From positions 434,001 to 498,000 of the forward strand of contig NZ_LR733824.1 of NCBI RefSeq assembly GCF_902506535.1: a stretch of DNA of 64,000 nt, written 5' to 3'. Source of the DNA: Pseudomonas sp. 8Z. GTDB lineage: Bacteria; Pseudomonadota; Gammaproteobacteria; Pseudomonadales; Pseudomonadaceae. The position numbers and the translations under genes are program-made. Positions 1 through 10,537 of this stretch are shown one piece after another (the stretch's first letter is position 1; every line of letters starts with the position of its first letter). The notes under the pieces were generated by a model. It was not told the DNA's origin and searched no databases. It saw only the letters and a program-made list of their open reading frames with translations.

Positions 1-444
1 CAGGCCGTCGGCCTTGATCACGATGGGGGCGCCTTTCTCGCGCAGATAGGCCAGTGCCGGCTCGACTTCGGTGAAGTTCTGGTAGTCGGCGGTCGGAATC
101 TTCTGGCGCGCCAGGAAATCCTTGGTGAAGGCCTTGGAGCCTTCCAACTGCGCGGCTGCGGCGGTTGGGCCGAAAATGTCCAGGCCGCGCTTGCGGAACA
201 GGTCGACCACGCCTTTGACCAGTGGCGCTTCCGGGCCAACGATGGTCAGGGCGACGTTTTTCTCGGCGAAGTCAGCAAGCTGCTCGATGGCCAGCACGTC
301 GATGGCGACGTTCTCGCATTTGTCTTCGACGGCGGTGCCGGCGTTGCCCGGTGCGACGAAGACTTTCTCGACGCGCTTGTCCTGCGCCACTTTCCAGGCC
401 AGGGCGTGCTCGCGGCCGCCGCTGCCGATGATCAGTACGTTCAT
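1..444 (-). CDS. purD: Phosphoribosylamine-glycine ligase, N-terminal part
   Basis: GAR synthetase, which joins glycine to phosphoribosylamine in purine synthesis. Only the first 148 codons are in the window; the rest runs off the left edge. The start MNVLIIGSGGREHALAWK is the typical PurD N-terminus with its GGREHAL nucleotide-fold loop, followed by APGNAGT and the ATP-grasp entry. A purine-rich GGAGAGA lies just upstream of the ATG. It lies downstream of purH on the same strand, the usual Pseudomonas purH-purD order, with an inverted repeat in the 115-bp gap. Identification is secure; the truncation is only the window edge. Confidence 0.95.
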   Translation of the reverse strand, partial: MNVLIIGSGGREHALAWKVAQDKRVEKVFVAPGNAGTAVEDKCENVAIDVLAIEQLADFAEKNVALTIVGPEAPLVKGVVDLFRKRGLDIFGPTAAAAQLEGSKAFTKDFLARQKIPTADYQNFTEVEPALAYLREKGAPIVIKADGL

Positions 445-489
445 GTTTCTCTCCCAATGGAGGCGGGCCGACGGCCCGTTCGGTGGATA

Positions 490-552
490 GGAAAAGCGTT
501 ATCCACCCTACGAAATAAGGTTGGCGTAGGGTGGATGGCCGAAGCCATCCAC
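490..552. repeat. Inverted repeat in purH-purD gap
   Basis: GTTATCCACCCTACG (about 498-512) faces CGTAGGGTGGATGGC (about 525-539), and a second arm GGATGGC/GCCATCC follows. The GTAGGGTGGAT word is typical of interspersed intergenic repeats in several Pseudomonas genomes. It could form a hairpin in the purHD transcript. No coding potential is seen. Confidence 0.6.
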
Positions 553-559
553 CAGCCAA

Positions 560-2167
560 TCAGTGCCTGAAATGGCGCATGCCGGTGAACACCATGGCAA
601 TGCCGGCTTCGTCGGCTGCGGCGATCACCTCGTTGTCGCGCATCGAGCCACCCGGTTGGATCACTGCGGTGATGCCGACCTTGGCGGCGTTGTCGATGCC
701 GTCGCGGAAGGGGAAGAAGGCGTCCGAGGCCATGACGGCGCCCGGTACCGGCAGGCCGGCGTGCTCGGCCTTGATCGCGGCGATGCGGGCGGAGTTTACG
801 CGGCTCATCTGGCCGGCGCCGACGCCGACGGTCTGACGGTTTTTGGCGTAGACGATGGCGTTGGATTTGACGAACTTGGCCACTTTCCAGGCGAAGATCA
901 GGTCATGGATTTCCTGCTCGCTTGGCGCGCGCTGGGTGACGATCTTCAGGTCTTCTGCCTTGATCATGCCAATGTCGCGGCTCTGTACCAGCAGACCGCC
1001 GTTGACGCGCTTGAAGTCCCAGCCAGCAGCACGCTCGGAAGGCCATTCGCCGCATTCGAGCAGGCGTACGTTGGCCTTGGCTGCCACTACTTCACGAGCG
1101 GCGGCGCTGATTTTCGGGGCGATGATCACTTCGACGAACTGGCGCTCGACGATGGCCTTGGCGGTTTCGCCGTCCAGCTCGCGGTTGAAGGCGATGATGC
1201 CGCCGAAGGCCGACTCGGTGTCGGTGGCGTAGGCCAGGTCGTAGGCCTTGCGGATGCCGCCTTCGTCTTCAGGTACCACGGCGACGCCGCACGGGTTGGC
1301 GTGCTTGACGATGACGCAGGCCGGCTTGACGAAGCTCTTCACGCACTCCAGCGCGGCGTCGGTGTCGGCCACGTTGTTGAACGACAGTTCTTTGCCCTGC
1401 AGTTGCACGGCGGTGGAGACGCTGGCTTCGCCCTTCTTCGCTTCCACGTAGAACGCCGCGCTCTGGTGCGGGTTCTCGCCGTAGCGCATTTCCTGCGCCT
1501 TGACGAACTGGCTGTTGAAGGTGCGCGGGAAGGCGCCACGGCCTTCGGTGGACAGGGTGTCACGCGCCTGGTCGATGGTGCCCAGGTAGTTGGCGATCAT
1601 GCCGTCGTAGGCCGCGGTGTGCTCGAAGGCTTTCAGGGCCAGATCGAAGCGCTGGGCGTAGCTCAGGCCGCCAGCTTTCAGCGAGGTGACGATGCCGGCG
1701 TAATCGCCGGTGTTGACCACGATGGCTACATCCTTGTGGTTCTTCGCCGCGCTGCGGACCATGGTCGGGCCGCCGATGTCGATGTTCTCGATGGCATCGG
1801 CCAGATCGCAGTCAGGCTTGGCCACTGTGGCTTCGAAGGGATACAGATTGACCGCTACCAGATCGATCGGCTTGATGCCGTGCTCGTCCATCACCGCGCC
1901 GTCCAGGGCACGACGGCCAAGGATGCCACCGTGAATTTTCGGGTGCAGGGTCTTGACCCGACCATCCATCATTTCCGGGAAACCGGTGTAATCAGCCACT
2001 TCCACTGCGGCTACGCCGTTGTCCTTGAGCAGCTTGTAGGTGCCGCCGGTGGAGAGGATCTCGACACCGAGGGCGGACAGCTCGCGAGCAAATTCGAGGA
2101 TGCCGGTCTTGTCGGAAACGCTGATCAGCGCGCGGCGCACGGGCAGAAGGGTGGTTTGGTCGGTCAT
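560..2167 (-). CDS. purH: Bifunctional AICAR transformylase / IMP cyclohydrolase
   Basis: Catalyses the last two steps of IMP synthesis: formyl transfer to AICAR, then ring closure. The N-terminal IMP cyclohydrolase domain (MGS-like) shows SVSDKTG and STGGTYK; the C-terminal transformylase domain contains [10 protein letters not shown] and ends GMRHFRH. Length, about 535 residues, is normal. The frame opens at 2179 (MDSEMTDQ), but the second Met at 2167 has a GGA-type site at the right distance and matches the usual MTDQTT start, so 2167 is chosen. It is followed by purD and preceded by the fis terminator, implying its own promoter in or near that gap. Confidence 0.96.
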   Translation of the reverse strand: MTDQTTLLPVRRALISVSDKTGILEFARELSALGVEILSTGGTYKLLKDNGVAAVEVADYTGFPEMMDGRVKTLHPKIHGGILGRRALDGAVMDEHGIKPIDLVAVNLYPFEATVAKPDCDLADAIENIDIGGPTMVRSAAKNHKDVAIVVNTGDYAGIVTSLKAGGLSYAQRFDLALKAFEHTAAYDGMIANYLGTIDQARDTLSTEGRGAFPRTFNSQFVKAQEMRYGENPHQSAAFYVEAKKGEASVSTAVQLQGKELSFNNVADTDAALECVKSFVKPACVIVKHANPCGVAVVPEDEGGIRKAYDLAYATDTESAFGGIIAFNRELDGETAKAIVERQFVEVIIAPKISAAAREVVAAKANVRLLECGEWPSERAAGWDFKRVNGGLLVQSRDIGMIKAEDLKIVTQRAPSEQEIHDLIFAWKVAKFVKSNAIVYAKNRQTVGVGAGQMSRVNSARIAAIKAEHAGLPVPGAVMASDAFFPFRDGIDNAAKVGITAVIQPGGSMRDNEVIAAADEAGIAMVFTGMRHFRH

Positions 2168-2197
2168 TTCACTATCCATCAGAGCGGGGATATCAGC

Positions 2198-2224
2198 AAA
2201 AAAGGCGGCTCATGTGGGCCGCCC
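2198..2224 (-). terminator. Intrinsic terminator after fis
   Basis: Read on the minus strand, GGCGGC, an 8-nt loop, GCCGCC and then six T. It lies between the fis stop (2242) and the purH start, so it ends the dusB-fis transcript. Confidence 0.8.
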
Positions 2225-2241
2225 TTTTCGGGAGTTCTGGG

Positions 2242-2562
2242 TTACAGCAGGTCGTACTGCTTGAGTTTCTTGCGCAGCGTGCCGCGGTTCAGGCCGAGCA
2301 GTTCGGAAGCCTTGGTCTGGTTACCTTTCACGTAATTCATGACGGTTTCCAGCAGCGGCGCTTCGACTTCGGTGAGCACCAGGTTGTACACATCGGTGAC
2401 ATCCGCGCCCTCAAGGTGGGCGAAATAGTTATGCAGCGCCTTTTCCACGGCGCCGCGCAGGGTCTGGCCCTCTTCGCTCGGCGTGTTCAGGTGCTGTTTC
2501 AGGCTGGTGTTGTCACTCACGGGTGCAGTTCCACTCACTAAGGTCTCAGTCATCAACGTCAT
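2242..2562 (-). CDS. fis: DNA-binding protein Fis
   Basis: Small nucleoid-associated factor that bends DNA and activates rRNA and tRNA promoters. It is 106 aa. The C-terminal helix-turn-helix reads [20 protein letters not shown] and the protein ends KQYDLL, as in Pseudomonas Fis. The start MTLMTETL at 2562 overlaps the dusB stop as ATGA, so fis is translationally coupled to dusB, the classic dusB-fis operon arrangement. Residues 1-35 are the less conserved arm. Confidence 0.96.
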   Translation of the reverse strand: MTLMTETLVSGTAPVSDNTSLKQHLNTPSEEGQTLRGAVEKALHNYFAHLEGADVTDVYNLVLTEVEAPLLETVMNYVKGNQTKASELLGLNRGTLRKKLKQYDLL

Positions 2563-3557
2563 GCAGCCACCTCGTTTCCTTCTTCGTGTCGTTCGCTGAA
2601 GAACGCGCGAACCTGGGCGCATTGTGCGTCCGTGCTGTCCAGACGATTGAATTGGGCGCGAAACTCCCTGGCGCCCGGCAGGGTTGCTAGATACCAGCCG
2701 ACATGCTTGCGGGCAATGCGTACGCCCATCTCGTCGCCGTAGAAGGCGTGCAGTGCGGCCAGGTGCTCTAGCAGAATACGTTCCACTTCGATCAGTGCCG
2801 GTGGCGGCAGCAGTTCGCCGGTGCGCAGGTAATGATCGATTTCGCGGAAGATCCACGGCCGCCCCTGGGCGGCACGGCCAATCAGCAGTGCGTCGGCGCC
2901 AGTGGCGTCGAGCACGGCGCGGGCCTTGTGTGGCGAGTCGATGTCGCCATTGGCGAACACCGGAATGGATACCGCCTGCTTTATGGCGGCGATGGTGTCG
3001 TACTCGGCTTCACCGGTGTACAGGTCGGCGCGGGTGCGGCCATGTACGGAAAGTGCAGTGATGCCGGCATCTTCGGCGATTTTTGCCACGGTGACGCCGT
3101 TCTTGTTCGCTCGATCCCAGCCGGTACGGATTTTCAGGGTGACCGGGACGTCCACCGCACCGACCACGGCATCGAGAATCTCGCGCACCAACGGCTCATC
3201 GCGCAGCAGGGCGGAGCCGGCGGCCTTGTTGCAGACCTTCTTCGCCGGGCAGCCCATGTTGATGTCGATGATCTGCGCGCCCAGTTCGACATTCTTGCGC
3301 GCCGCGTCGGCCATCATTTGCGGGTCGCCACCGGCGATCTGTACCGAGCGTGGCTCGGGATCGCCGCTGTGCAGCAGGCGCAGGCTGGATTTGCGGCTGT
3401 TCCACAGGCGTACATCGCTGGTGACCATCTCCGATACCACCAGGCCGGCGCCGAGGGTACGGCATAGCTGGCGGAACGGGCGATCGGTGACACCGGCCAT
3501 GGGGGCCAGAATCAACCGATTGGGCAATGTGTATGGGCCGATGCGTGGGGCCGACAT
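2559..3557 (-). CDS. dusB: tRNA-dihydrouridine synthase B
   Basis: FMN- and NADPH-dependent reduction of specific uridines in the tRNA D-loop. The N-terminal TIM barrel begins [20 protein letters not shown] and carries GVTDRPFR, then the catalytic-cysteine motif [19 protein letters not shown] and GRAAQGRPW. The frame extends to 3596, but MSAPRIG at 3557 has a GGGA site just upstream and matches the family start. It is 332 aa, normal length, and its stop overlaps fis. Confidence 0.95.
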   Translation of the reverse strand: MSAPRIGPYTLPNRLILAPMAGVTDRPFRQLCRTLGAGLVVSEMVTSDVRLWNSRKSSLRLLHSGDPEPRSVQIAGGDPQMMADAARKNVELGAQIIDINMGCPAKKVCNKAAGSALLRDEPLVREILDAVVGAVDVPVTLKIRTGWDRANKNGVTVAKIAEDAGITALSVHGRTRADLYTGEAEYDTIAAIKQAVSIPVFANGDIDSPHKARAVLDATGADALLIGRAAQGRPWIFREIDHYLRTGELLPPPALIEVERILLEHLAALHAFYGDEMGVRIARKHVGWYLATLPGAREFRAQFNRLDSTDAQCAQVRAFFSERHEEGNEVAA

Positions 3558-3776
3558 GGGGCGTCCCTGCTGGGTTAGTCGATTGGCGATCAACACTTAG
3601 CCGCCACTGTCTTCAATAGGAAGTCGGTGGTGGGCAGGTGCTCGCGAAAGGGTGGGCATGATACCCGCTCTGGATGAGCGGATAAAGGCCGTTTTGAACA
3701 AATTCTGAACAGCCTTCGGCTTATCGCCAGCGGTTAGATCGGTATGCTCAAGCTCAGTATTGGCGAGGGTTTCAGG

Positions 3777-5075
3777 CTATTGCGGGGAGTGGAAGTTGAG
3801 GCTGTAGTTCACCGCGCGCGGCCCTGGGTCGAGGATGTCCAGCGAGATATGGATGGGGGTTTGCGGCGGCATCTCGCTCTGCCCGGCCAGTTCGCCGGCA
3901 AGGTATTCGCTGGGTTTGAAGCGGCGGCTGGCCACCAGTTGTCCGCCCATGTCGGCAAAGCGCATTTCCAGTAGGGGGAAGGGTTGGGCGAAGGGGGCGC
4001 GATTGTAGAGGATGGCGTCCACCACCAGGGCGCCGGAGAAATCAGGATGGCTGCGCACCACTAGGTTGCTGCTGCGAATCTGGCTGATGTCTACCTTCGA
4101 TGGCAGGCTGCAGCCGATGTTCGGGCAGAGCTGCTCGAACCAGGGGCGGTAGCGATCCTGACGGGCCAGTTCGTCGAAGTTGTAGGTGGCGTACTGCGCC
4201 AGCAATCCGGCCAATGCCAGCAGGTTGAGCAGGCTCCAGCCCAATACGCGTCCCCAGGCGATGCCTTGGCGTGGTTGCCAGTCCAGTTGCAGCGGCTCGT
4301 CATCCAGCTCGAACAGGCGTTCGCGGCCCAGGTTGGGTTCGCTGCGCTGTTTACGGTTGTCATCCTGGGTGGGGGTGAGCTCCAGTTCTTCGCGTGAGCT
4401 GTTTTCGCGCTCGTCGTTTTCGGCTTCGATATCGAGATGCCCCAGGCGGGGCTCATTTGGCTCGTTATCGTCTATGTCCTGTACGGTTGCTGGTGCTGGT
4501 GCTGGTGCTGGTGCTGGTGCTGGTGTCGGTACAGGCGTAGGGCGCAAGGCGGGGGCGACAGGGGGCGTGATCGGCTCTGCGAGCAGGCGCTCTTGACGCT
4601 GGTTTTCGGCTTCGTCTTCTTCGCGCAGCAAGGCCTCGGCCCAGGCTTCGTCATGAGCGTTAGGGCGCGGCTCTTCGGCATGTTTGAAGCTTTCACCCGG
4701 ACTCGGTGCGCGCTCAAGGGCCATAAATTGCTGCGAGAGTTGCTGCTCCTGTTCTTCCAGTCTGGCCAACTCCTCGTCGAGGTCGAGGCCGTCCAGATCC
4801 AGGTCGTCATGGATCCACAGCGTGTCATCGCTGGCTTTGGTTGCCGGTTTGGCTATTGTGGTGGGCGCGCTGGTGACAGCGCTCGCGGCTGGCGGCGTCG
4901 CTACCGGCTTGGGCGAGGGTGCACGCGCGGCAGTGCCGAACAACTGCTCTGCGGCGTTGAATACGTGCATGCATGCCCCGCAGCGCACGGCGCCATGGGC
5001 TGCGGCCAGTTGCGCCTGGCTGACGCGGAAGCTGGTGCGGCAATGGGGGCACTGGGTGACGTGGCTTTCGCTCAT
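3777..5075 (-). CDS. Zinc-ribbon DUF3426 single-pass membrane protein
   Basis: A conserved gammaproteobacterial protein of unknown function (PA4851-like position). Residues 9-35 form an MJ0042-type zinc ribbon (CPHC ... CGAC). A long acidic, Pro/Ala-rich linker follows, including a (PA)n tract encoded by a hexanucleotide repeat. One membrane segment near residues 275-297 (LLNLLALAGLLAQYA) precedes the C-terminal DUF3426 domain (SNLVVRSHPDFSGALVVDAI, ending NYSLNFHSPQ). The layout suggests a cytoplasmic zinc ribbon and a periplasmic C-terminal domain. It lies between prmA and dusB on the same strand. Confidence 0.85.
   Translation of the reverse strand: MSESHVTQCPHCRTSFRVSQAQLAAAHGAVRCGACMHVFNAAEQLFGTAARAPSPKPVATPPAASAVTSAPTTIAKPATKASDDTLWIHDDLDLDGLDLDEELARLEEQEQQLSQQFMALERAPSPGESFKHAEEPRPNAHDEAWAEALLREEDEAENQRQERLLAEPITPPVAPALRPTPVPTPAPAPAPAPAPATVQDIDDNEPNEPRLGHLDIEAENDERENSSREELELTPTQDDNRKQRSEPNLGRERLFELDDEPLQLDWQPRQGIAWGRVLGWSLLNLLALAGLLAQYATYNFDELARQDRYRPWFEQLCPNIGCSLPSKVDISQIRSSNLVVRSHPDFSGALVVDAILYNRAPFAQPFPLLEMRFADMGGQLVASRRFKPSEYLAGELAGQSEMPPQTPIHISLDILDPGPRAVNYSLNFHSPQ
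4487..4528. repeat. Hexanucleotide tandem repeat (TGCTGG)n
   Basis: About six in-frame copies of TGCTGG inside the DUF3426 gene encode alternating Pro-Ala in its linker. Slippage by whole units would change linker length two residues at a time without shifting frame. Confidence 0.75.
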
Positions 5076-5145
5076 GCGTGAGTCCGGTAAAACGAAGCGG
5101 TTAGTCTAAAGGAGCGGCTTCAGGCTGCAAGCTGCAGCCTGGCCT

Positions 5146-6024
5146 TTAGCGTTTTACGCCGCTGATGCGTACCCAGCCGTCCTTCTCGGCGGTCGGGTCG
5201 AGCGTAAAGTCGGTGGCGTAGGCGGCGCGCACTTCTTCTGCCTGCTCGGCCAGGATGCCAGAGAGCGCCAGGCGTCCACCGGCTTTGACCAGCGAGGTGA
5301 TCTGAGGTGCTAGGGAAACCAGCGGCCCGGCCAGAATGTTGGCGACCACCACGTCTGCCGGTTGCTGCGGCATGTCTGCAGGCAGGTAGACCGGGAAGCG
5401 CGCCGGGTCGATGCCGTTGCGCGAGGCGTTGTCGCGCGAGGCTTCCAGGGCTTGCGGATCGATGTCGGTGCCGACGGCTTTGGGCACGCCGAGCAGCAGG
5501 GCGGCGATGGCGAGAATGCCTGAGCCGCAGCCGAAGTCGATCAGGTCGCAGCCTTCGAGCGGCTGACCGTCGAGCCACTCCAGGCACAGGGCGGTGGTCG
5601 GGTGGGTACCGGTGCCAAACGCCAGGCCCGGATCGAGCAGCAGGTTGACTGCATCCGGCTGCGGTGCGGCGTGCCAGCTCGGCACGATCCACAGGCGTTG
5701 GCCGAAGCGCATCGGCTGGAAGTTATCCATCCAACTGCGCTCCCAGTCTTGATCTTCGATGTGCTCGATCTGATGTTCGGGCAGGCTGCCGCCGCAGAGC
5801 AGGGTCAGGTGGGCGATCAGCGCTGCTTCGTCGGTATCGGCTTCGAACAGTGCCAGCAGGTGGGTGTTCGACCACAGCGGTGTGGTGCCCAGGTCCGGTT
5901 CGAAGATCGGCTGGTCTTCGGCGTCCATGAAGGTCACCGACACTGCGCCGATGCTGAGCAGGGCGTCTTCGTAGGTTTCTGCCTGCTCAGGCGTGATGGC
6001 GAGACGTACTTGTAACCAGGGCAT
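5146..6024 (-). CDS. prmA: Ribosomal protein L11 methyltransferase
   Basis: SAM-dependent trimethylation of ribosomal protein L11. It is 292 aa, standard length. It starts [16 protein letters not shown], the L11-recognition domain, followed by the class I methyltransferase core. The core has [15 protein letters not shown], the SAM loop [14 protein letters not shown] and the [10 protein letters not shown] active-site motif. It lies between the DUF3426 gene and accC, as in P. aeruginosa. Downstream spacing to the DUF3426 start is about 70 bp. Confidence 0.95.
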   Translation of the reverse strand: MPWLQVRLAITPEQAETYEDALLSIGAVSVTFMDAEDQPIFEPDLGTTPLWSNTHLLALFEADTDEAALIAHLTLLCGGSLPEHQIEHIEDQDWERSWMDNFQPMRFGQRLWIVPSWHAAPQPDAVNLLLDPGLAFGTGTHPTTALCLEWLDGQPLEGCDLIDFGCGSGILAIAALLLGVPKAVGTDIDPQALEASRDNASRNGIDPARFPVYLPADMPQQPADVVVANILAGPLVSLAPQITSLVKAGGRLALSGILAEQAEEVRAAYATDFTLDPTAEKDGWVRISGVKR

Positions 6025-6104
6025 GGGAAACCTCGTGAAGGGCGCGCGTTTGGCCGCGCAGCTTACTTGAAGGGCAAGGCGGCTTGCCAGTTCGGTGCCG
6101 AAAC

Positions 6105-6135
6105 GACAAGGGGCCGCCCGAAGGCAGCCCCTGTC
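6105..6135 (-). terminator. Terminator-like hairpin after accC
   Basis: An imperfect hairpin GACAGGGGC(T)GCC/GGC(G)GCCCC(T)TGTC, read on the minus strand, is followed by a short T-rich stretch. It lies 20 bp after the accC stop and upstream of prmA. Confidence 0.6.
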
Positions 6136-6153
6136 ATGACAGCGAGTCAGGAC

Positions 6154-7509
6154 TCAGTGCTTGTCCATCCCCAGCTTCTTCTCCAGGTAGTGAATGTTCA
6201 CACCACCTTTAAGGAAGCCCTTGTCGCGGGTCAGGTCGCGGTGCAGCGGTACGTTGGTCTTGATGCCGTCGACGACGATCTCGTCCAGGGCATTGCGCAT
6301 ACGCGCCATCGCTTCGTCGCGGTCACGACCGTAGGTGATCAGCTTGCCGATCAGCGAGTCGTAGTGCGGCGGAACGCTGTAACCGCTGTACAGGTGCGAG
6401 TCGACGCGTACGCCGTTACCGCCTGGCGCGTGGAAGTGCTTGACCTTGCCGGGGCTGGGCATGAAGTTGTCCGGGTCTTCGGCGTTGATCCGGCATTCGA
6501 TGGAATGGCCGAGGATCTTCACGTCTTCCTGCTTGATGGACAGCTTGTTGCCAGCGGCGATGCTGAGCATTTCCTTGACGATGTCGATGCCGGTGACCAT
6601 CTCGGTGACCGGGTGCTCCACTTGCACGCGAGTGTTCATCTCGATGAAGTAGAAACGACCGTCTTCGTAAAGGAACTCGAAGGTGCCGGCGCCACGGTAG
6701 CCGATCTCGACGCAGGCATCGACGCAGCGCTTGAGCACTTCGGCGCGGGCCTTCTCGTCGATCAGTGGGGCCGGGGCTTCTTCGATCACCTTCTGGTGGC
6801 GACGCTGCAGCGAGCAGTCGCGGTCATACAGGTGAATGGCGTTGCCCTGGCCGTCGGACAGTACCTGGACTTCGACGTGGCGTGGGTTGCCGAGGAATTT
6901 CTCCAGATAGACCATCGGGTTGCCGAACGCGGCACCGGCTTCGGTGCGGGTCAGCTTGGCCGACTTGATCAGGTCTTCTTCCTTGTGCACCACGCGCATG
7001 CCGCGACCACCACCGCCGCCAGCGGCCTTGATGATCACCGGGTAGCCCACTTCACGGGCGATGCGCAGGGCTTCTTCTTCGTCCTCCGGCAGCGGGCCTT
7101 CGGAGCCAGGCACCACGGGCACGCCGGACTTGATCATGGCGTTCTTGGCCGACACCTTGTCACCCATCAGGCGGATCACGTCGGCTTTCGGGCCAATGAA
7201 GGCGAAGCCAGAGTTCTCCACCTGCTCGGCGAAGTCGGCGTTCTCGGCGAGGAAGCCATAACCCGGATGGATGGCATCGGCCCCTGTGACTTCTGCGGCG
7301 CTAATGATCGCAGGAATGTTCAGGTAAGACTGCGAGCCAGGTGCCGGACCAATGCAGACGGACTCGTCGGCCAGGCCCAGGTGCATCAGTTCGCGGTCGG
7401 CGGTGGAGTGCACGGCCACCGTCTTGATACCCAGCTCCTTGCAGGCGCGCAGGATACGCAGGGCGATTTCGCCACGGTTGGCGATCAGGACTTTTTCCAG
7501 CTTCTGCAT
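6154..7509 (-). CDS. accC: Acetyl-CoA carboxylase, biotin carboxylase subunit
   Basis: ATP-dependent carboxylation of the biotin on AccB, the first half-reaction of fatty-acid synthesis. It is an ATP-grasp enzyme with N-terminal [18 protein letters not shown], the glycine-rich ATP loop [11 protein letters not shown], the catalytic stretch [14 protein letters not shown] and a normal C-terminus. The frame opens at 7530, but [14 protein letters not shown] at 7509 is the conserved start. It is 451 aa and lies 17 bp after accB in the aroQ-accB-accC operon. Confidence 0.97.
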   Translation of the reverse strand: MQKLEKVLIANRGEIALRILRACKELGIKTVAVHSTADRELMHLGLADESVCIGPAPGSQSYLNIPAIISAAEVTGADAIHPGYGFLAENADFAEQVENSGFAFIGPKADVIRLMGDKVSAKNAMIKSGVPVVPGSEGPLPEDEEEALRIAREVGYPVIIKAAGGGGGRGMRVVHKEEDLIKSAKLTRTEAGAAFGNPMVYLEKFLGNPRHVEVQVLSDGQGNAIHLYDRDCSLQRRHQKVIEEAPAPLIDEKARAEVLKRCVDACVEIGYRGAGTFEFLYEDGRFYFIEMNTRVQVEHPVTEMVTGIDIVKEMLSIAAGNKLSIKQEDVKILGHSIECRINAEDPDNFMPSPGKVKHFHAPGGNGVRVDSHLYSGYSVPPHYDSLIGKLITYGRDRDEAMARMRNALDEIVVDGIKTNVPLHRDLTRDKGFLKGGVNIHYLEKKLGMDKH

Positions 7510-7526
7510 TGCAGGCTCCCCGCGCA

Positions 7527-7988
7527 TCAAACGATGGTGAACAGGGGCTGGTCGTACTCAACCGGCTGGCCGTTTTCTACCAGGATGGATTCGATCACGC
7601 CGCTGGCTTCGGCTTCGATGTGGTTCATCATCTTCATCGCTTCGACGATGCACAGGATGTCGCCTTTCTTCACGGTCTGACCGACTTCGGCGAAGTTGGC
7701 AGAGGTCGGCGAGGCCGCGCGGTAGAAGGTGCCGACCATCGGCGAGCGGGCAACGGTGCCGTTGAGCTTCGGTGCGGCAGCCGGAGCGGCTTCAGCGCTC
7801 GGTGCGGCAGCGGCTACAGGTGCGGCCACTGGTGCGGGGGCCGGAGCGTACATCGGCTGAGCGGCGTAGGCTGGCTGCTTGCTGTGACGGCTGATGCGTA
7901 CGGACTCTTCGCCCTCTTTGATCTCCAGCTCGTCGATACCGGACTCTTCCAGCAGCTCGATCAGTTTCTTGACTTTACGGATATCCAT
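7527..7988 (-). CDS. accB: Biotin carboxyl carrier protein
   Basis: Carries biotin between the carboxylase and carboxyltransferase halves of acetyl-CoA carboxylase. It is 153 aa. The N-terminal part [20 protein letters not shown] is followed by an Ala/Pro-rich linker and a C-terminal biotinyl domain with the biotinylation motif VEAMKMMN near residue 120. It is the middle gene of aroQ-accB-accC; the spacing implies cotranscription. Confidence 0.97.
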   Translation of the reverse strand: MDIRKVKKLIELLEESGIDELEIKEGEESVRISRHSKQPAYAAQPMYAPAPAPVAAPVAAAAPSAEAAPAAAPKLNGTVARSPMVGTFYRAASPTSANFAEVGQTVKKGDILCIVEAMKMMNHIEAEASGVIESILVENGQPVEYDQPLFTIV

Positions 7989-8038
7989 GAAGGTTCAACT
8001 CCCAGAGGTGAGGTAGGTCTTGTCTACCGTGCTACGCG

Positions 8039-8485
8039 TCAGGCGCGCCCGGCCAGTTGTTCGAATGCCGCTTCCAGGGCCAGCCGATAACCGCTGGCGC
8101 CAAGGCCGCAGATCACTCCCACGGCTACGTCGGAAAAGTAGGAGTGATGGCGGAAAGGTTCACGCTTGTGCACGTTGGACAGGTGCACTTCGATGAATGG
8201 GATGCTCACCGCCAGCAACGCGTCACGTAATGCGACGCTGGTATGTGTAAATGCGGCGGGATTGATCAGGATAAAGTCGACGCCTTCGCCTCTGGCGGCA
8301 TGAATGCGTTCGATCAGTTCGTACTCGGCATTGCTCTGCAGATGCATCAGGTGGTGGCCGGCTTCGCGGGCACGCTGCTCCAGATCCTGATTGATTTCGG
8401 CCAGGGTGGTGGCGCCGTATTTGTCTGGCTCACGGGTGCCCAGCATGTTCAGGTTGGGGCCGTGCAGTACCAGTAGAGTGGCCAT
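8039..8485 (-). CDS. aroQ: 3-dehydroquinate dehydratase, type II
   Basis: Trans-dehydration of 3-dehydroquinate in the shikimate pathway. It is 148 aa, the usual dodecameric type II size. The start [20 protein letters not shown] contains the HGPNLN signature, and [19 protein letters not shown] and the catalytic-His region [19 protein letters not shown] follow. It is the first gene of the aroQ-accB-accC operon; the region to 8607 should hold the promoter (a TATAGT -10-like box near 8590). Confidence 0.96.
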   Translation of the reverse strand: MATLLVLHGPNLNMLGTREPDKYGATTLAEINQDLEQRAREAGHHLMHLQSNAEYELIERIHAARGEGVDFILINPAAFTHTSVALRDALLAVSIPFIEVHLSNVHKREPFRHHSYFSDVAVGVICGLGASGYRLALEAAFEQLAGRA

Positions 8486-8607
8486 GGACGCTTTCCTTGT
8501 TGTTCGGGCTGCGCAGGACTATGCCGTAGGCTGCTAGTTGTCAGCAATACCCAGCACGTTGCCGGATGTTTGCGCAAGAAATATGACTATAGCAGGCGTT
8601 TTGGTCG

Positions 8608-10380
8608 TTACTGGGAAGTCTTCGCGCTTTCCAGGCGAGTCGCGAAGGCTGGTGCGTCGATCTCTCCGACGACGCGCAGACTTTGCAGTTCCTCGCCGCT
8701 GCCTGCGAATAGCTGAATGGCGGGCGGGCCGAACAGCTTGTAACGATCGAGCAGGGCGCGCTGGGCAGCGTTGCTCTCGGTGATGTCGAAACGGATCAGG
8801 CGCCAGTCGGCCAGCTTGCTGCCTACCTCGGCATTGCCGAAGACCTCGCGCTCGATCACCTTGCAACTGATGCACCAGTCGGCGTACCAGTCCAGCAGCA
8901 AGGGCTGACCTGCGGCTTTGGCTTCGGCTAGTGCGGCGTCCAGCTCTGCGGGGGTGGTCAGCGTTTGCCAGGCGCCGCTTTTGCTGCTGGTAGCGCCTGC
9001 TACCTGTAGCTGCCCTAGCGGCCTGAGCGGATCGGTCGCACCTTGCAAGGCGCCGACCCAGGCGGCCAGGGCGTAGACCAGCAGCGCCAGACCGGCGATC
9101 TGGCCGAGCTTCTGTCGGTGCGTCTTGGGCCCGAACTCCAGCGCGCCGAGGAACACTGCCATACCGCCGGCCAGCAGACCCCACAGCGCCAGGCTCAGGC
9201 TGCCTGGCAGCACGCGTTCGAGCAACCAGACCGAGACGCCCAGCAGCAATACGCCGAAGGCATTGCGCACGCTAACCATCCAGGTGCCGGTCTTGGGCAG
9301 CAGGGCGCCGCCACCGACGGCGAACAGCACCAGTGGCGCACCCATGCCGAGGCCCAGGGCGAGCAGCTTGAGGCCGCCGCCCAGGGCGTCGCCGCTGGCG
9401 CTGATATAAAGCAGTGCGCCGGCCAGTGGCGCTGAGACGCAAGGACTGACCAGCAGGCTGGAGAGGACGCCAAGCAGCGCGGCATTTAAGTGCGAACCAC
9501 CGTGGGTTTTGCCGGCCAGGCGATCCAGCGGCTCGCTGATAGCACGTGGCAGGCGCAGCTCGAACAGGCCGAACATGGCCATCGCGAAAATGGCGAAGAA
9601 GGCGGCGAAGGGCACCAGTACCCAAGGCGACTGCAGGCGTGCCTGCAGATTGAGGCCTGCGCCGAACAGCCCCATCAGTGTGCCGAGGATGGCGAAACAC
9701 AGTGCCATCGGAATCACATATGCCAGCGACAGGCTGAGGCTGCGCATACCGCCGAGCTGGCCGCGTAGCACTACGCCGGAGAGAATCGGCAGCATCGGCA
9801 GTACGCAAGGGGTAAAGGTCAGGGCCAGGCCACCGAGGAAGAACAGCGCCAGCTCCTTCCAGTCCCACTTGGTTGTGGTGGTGGGCGCCTTGGCGTCGGT
9901 GGCAGGCATCTCGCCAATCTCGATGAACTCGGTTTCCGGTGGATAGCACAGGCCCTTGTCGGCACACCCCTGGTAGCCGACCTGCAGGCGCAGAGGGCGG
10001 TTATCCGGGTTGTTCAGTGGCAGGCTTACATCGAGTACCTCGTAGTAAACCTCAGTGTCGCCGAAGAACTCGTCATGCTTAGGCTCGCCGGGCGGTAGTT
10101 CGGGCGTGCCCAGTTGCAGGTCGCTGGGTTCGACCTTGAAATTCAGACGGTGGCGATAGAGGTAATAACCTTCGGCGGCGACGAAGCGCAATCTAATGGA
10201 CTGCGCATCACTGCCCACCAGACTGAGCTTGAAGGCTTCGCGTACGGGCAGAAAATCACTGCTGTTATTCAGCGGCGCGCCGAGTGGTGCAGGGGCGGGG
10301 CGCTGATCCAGGAGGCTGGCGGCGGCGGGCAGGCTCAGGCAGAGCAGCAGTAGCGGTAGCAGCAGACGGCGCAGTGACAT
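8608..10380 (-). CDS. dsbD: Thiol:disulfide interchange protein DsbD
   Basis: Moves electrons from cytoplasmic thioredoxin across the inner membrane to periplasmic thiol partners. It is 590 aa with a signal peptide (MSLRRLLLPLLLLCLSLPAA). The N-terminal periplasmic domain has the cysteine pair in CADKGLCYPP. A membrane core of about eight segments carries the paired cysteines FTPCVLP and SPCVSAP. The C-terminal thioredoxin domain has DWYADWCISCK. All six redox cysteines are visible. The frame is open further upstream, but only the Met at 10380 starts a signal peptide. PA4845 (dipZ) is the positional match. Confidence 0.95.
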   Translation of the reverse strand: MSLRRLLLPLLLLCLSLPAAASLLDQRPAPAPLGAPLNNSSDFLPVREAFKLSLVGSDAQSIRLRFVAAEGYYLYRHRLNFKVEPSDLQLGTPELPPGEPKHDEFFGDTEVYYEVLDVSLPLNNPDNRPLRLQVGYQGCADKGLCYPPETEFIEIGEMPATDAKAPTTTTKWDWKELALFFLGGLALTFTPCVLPMLPILSGVVLRGQLGGMRSLSLSLAYVIPMALCFAILGTLMGLFGAGLNLQARLQSPWVLVPFAAFFAIFAMAMFGLFELRLPRAISEPLDRLAGKTHGGSHLNAALLGVLSSLLVSPCVSAPLAGALLYISASGDALGGGLKLLALGLGMGAPLVLFAVGGGALLPKTGTWMVSVRNAFGVLLLGVSVWLLERVLPGSLSLALWGLLAGGMAVFLGALEFGPKTHRQKLGQIAGLALLVYALAAWVGALQGATDPLRPLGQLQVAGATSSKSGAWQTLTTPAELDAALAEAKAAGQPLLLDWYADWCISCKVIEREVFGNAEVGSKLADWRLIRFDITESNAAQRALLDRYKLFGPPAIQLFAGSGEELQSLRVVGEIDAPAFATRLESAKTSQ

Positions 10381-10537
10381 CGGACGATTATCTCGGCGAA
10401 AGGTGACGGCATGATACTGGAAAGCACCCAAGCGCAGCACCGTTGCCGCGCCGGGCTGTCGATTGCTGGGATGGGCGCAACCTTGGAGCCGTTGCGGTGG
10501 GCTGAGTTCGCCGTCTGCGCTGCCTTGTCGCAGTCTC

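Noticed and set aside
563..2335. Long plus-strand frame opposite purH
   Set aside because: Antisense shadow of GC-rich purH; no ribosome site and no family-like motifs.
4487..4528. Phase-variation switch in the DUF3426 gene
   Set aside because: The repeat unit is six bases, so slippage keeps the frame and cannot switch the gene off.
6067..7680. 537-codon plus-strand frame opposite accC
   Set aside because: Shadow of accC/accB caused by high GC at third positions.
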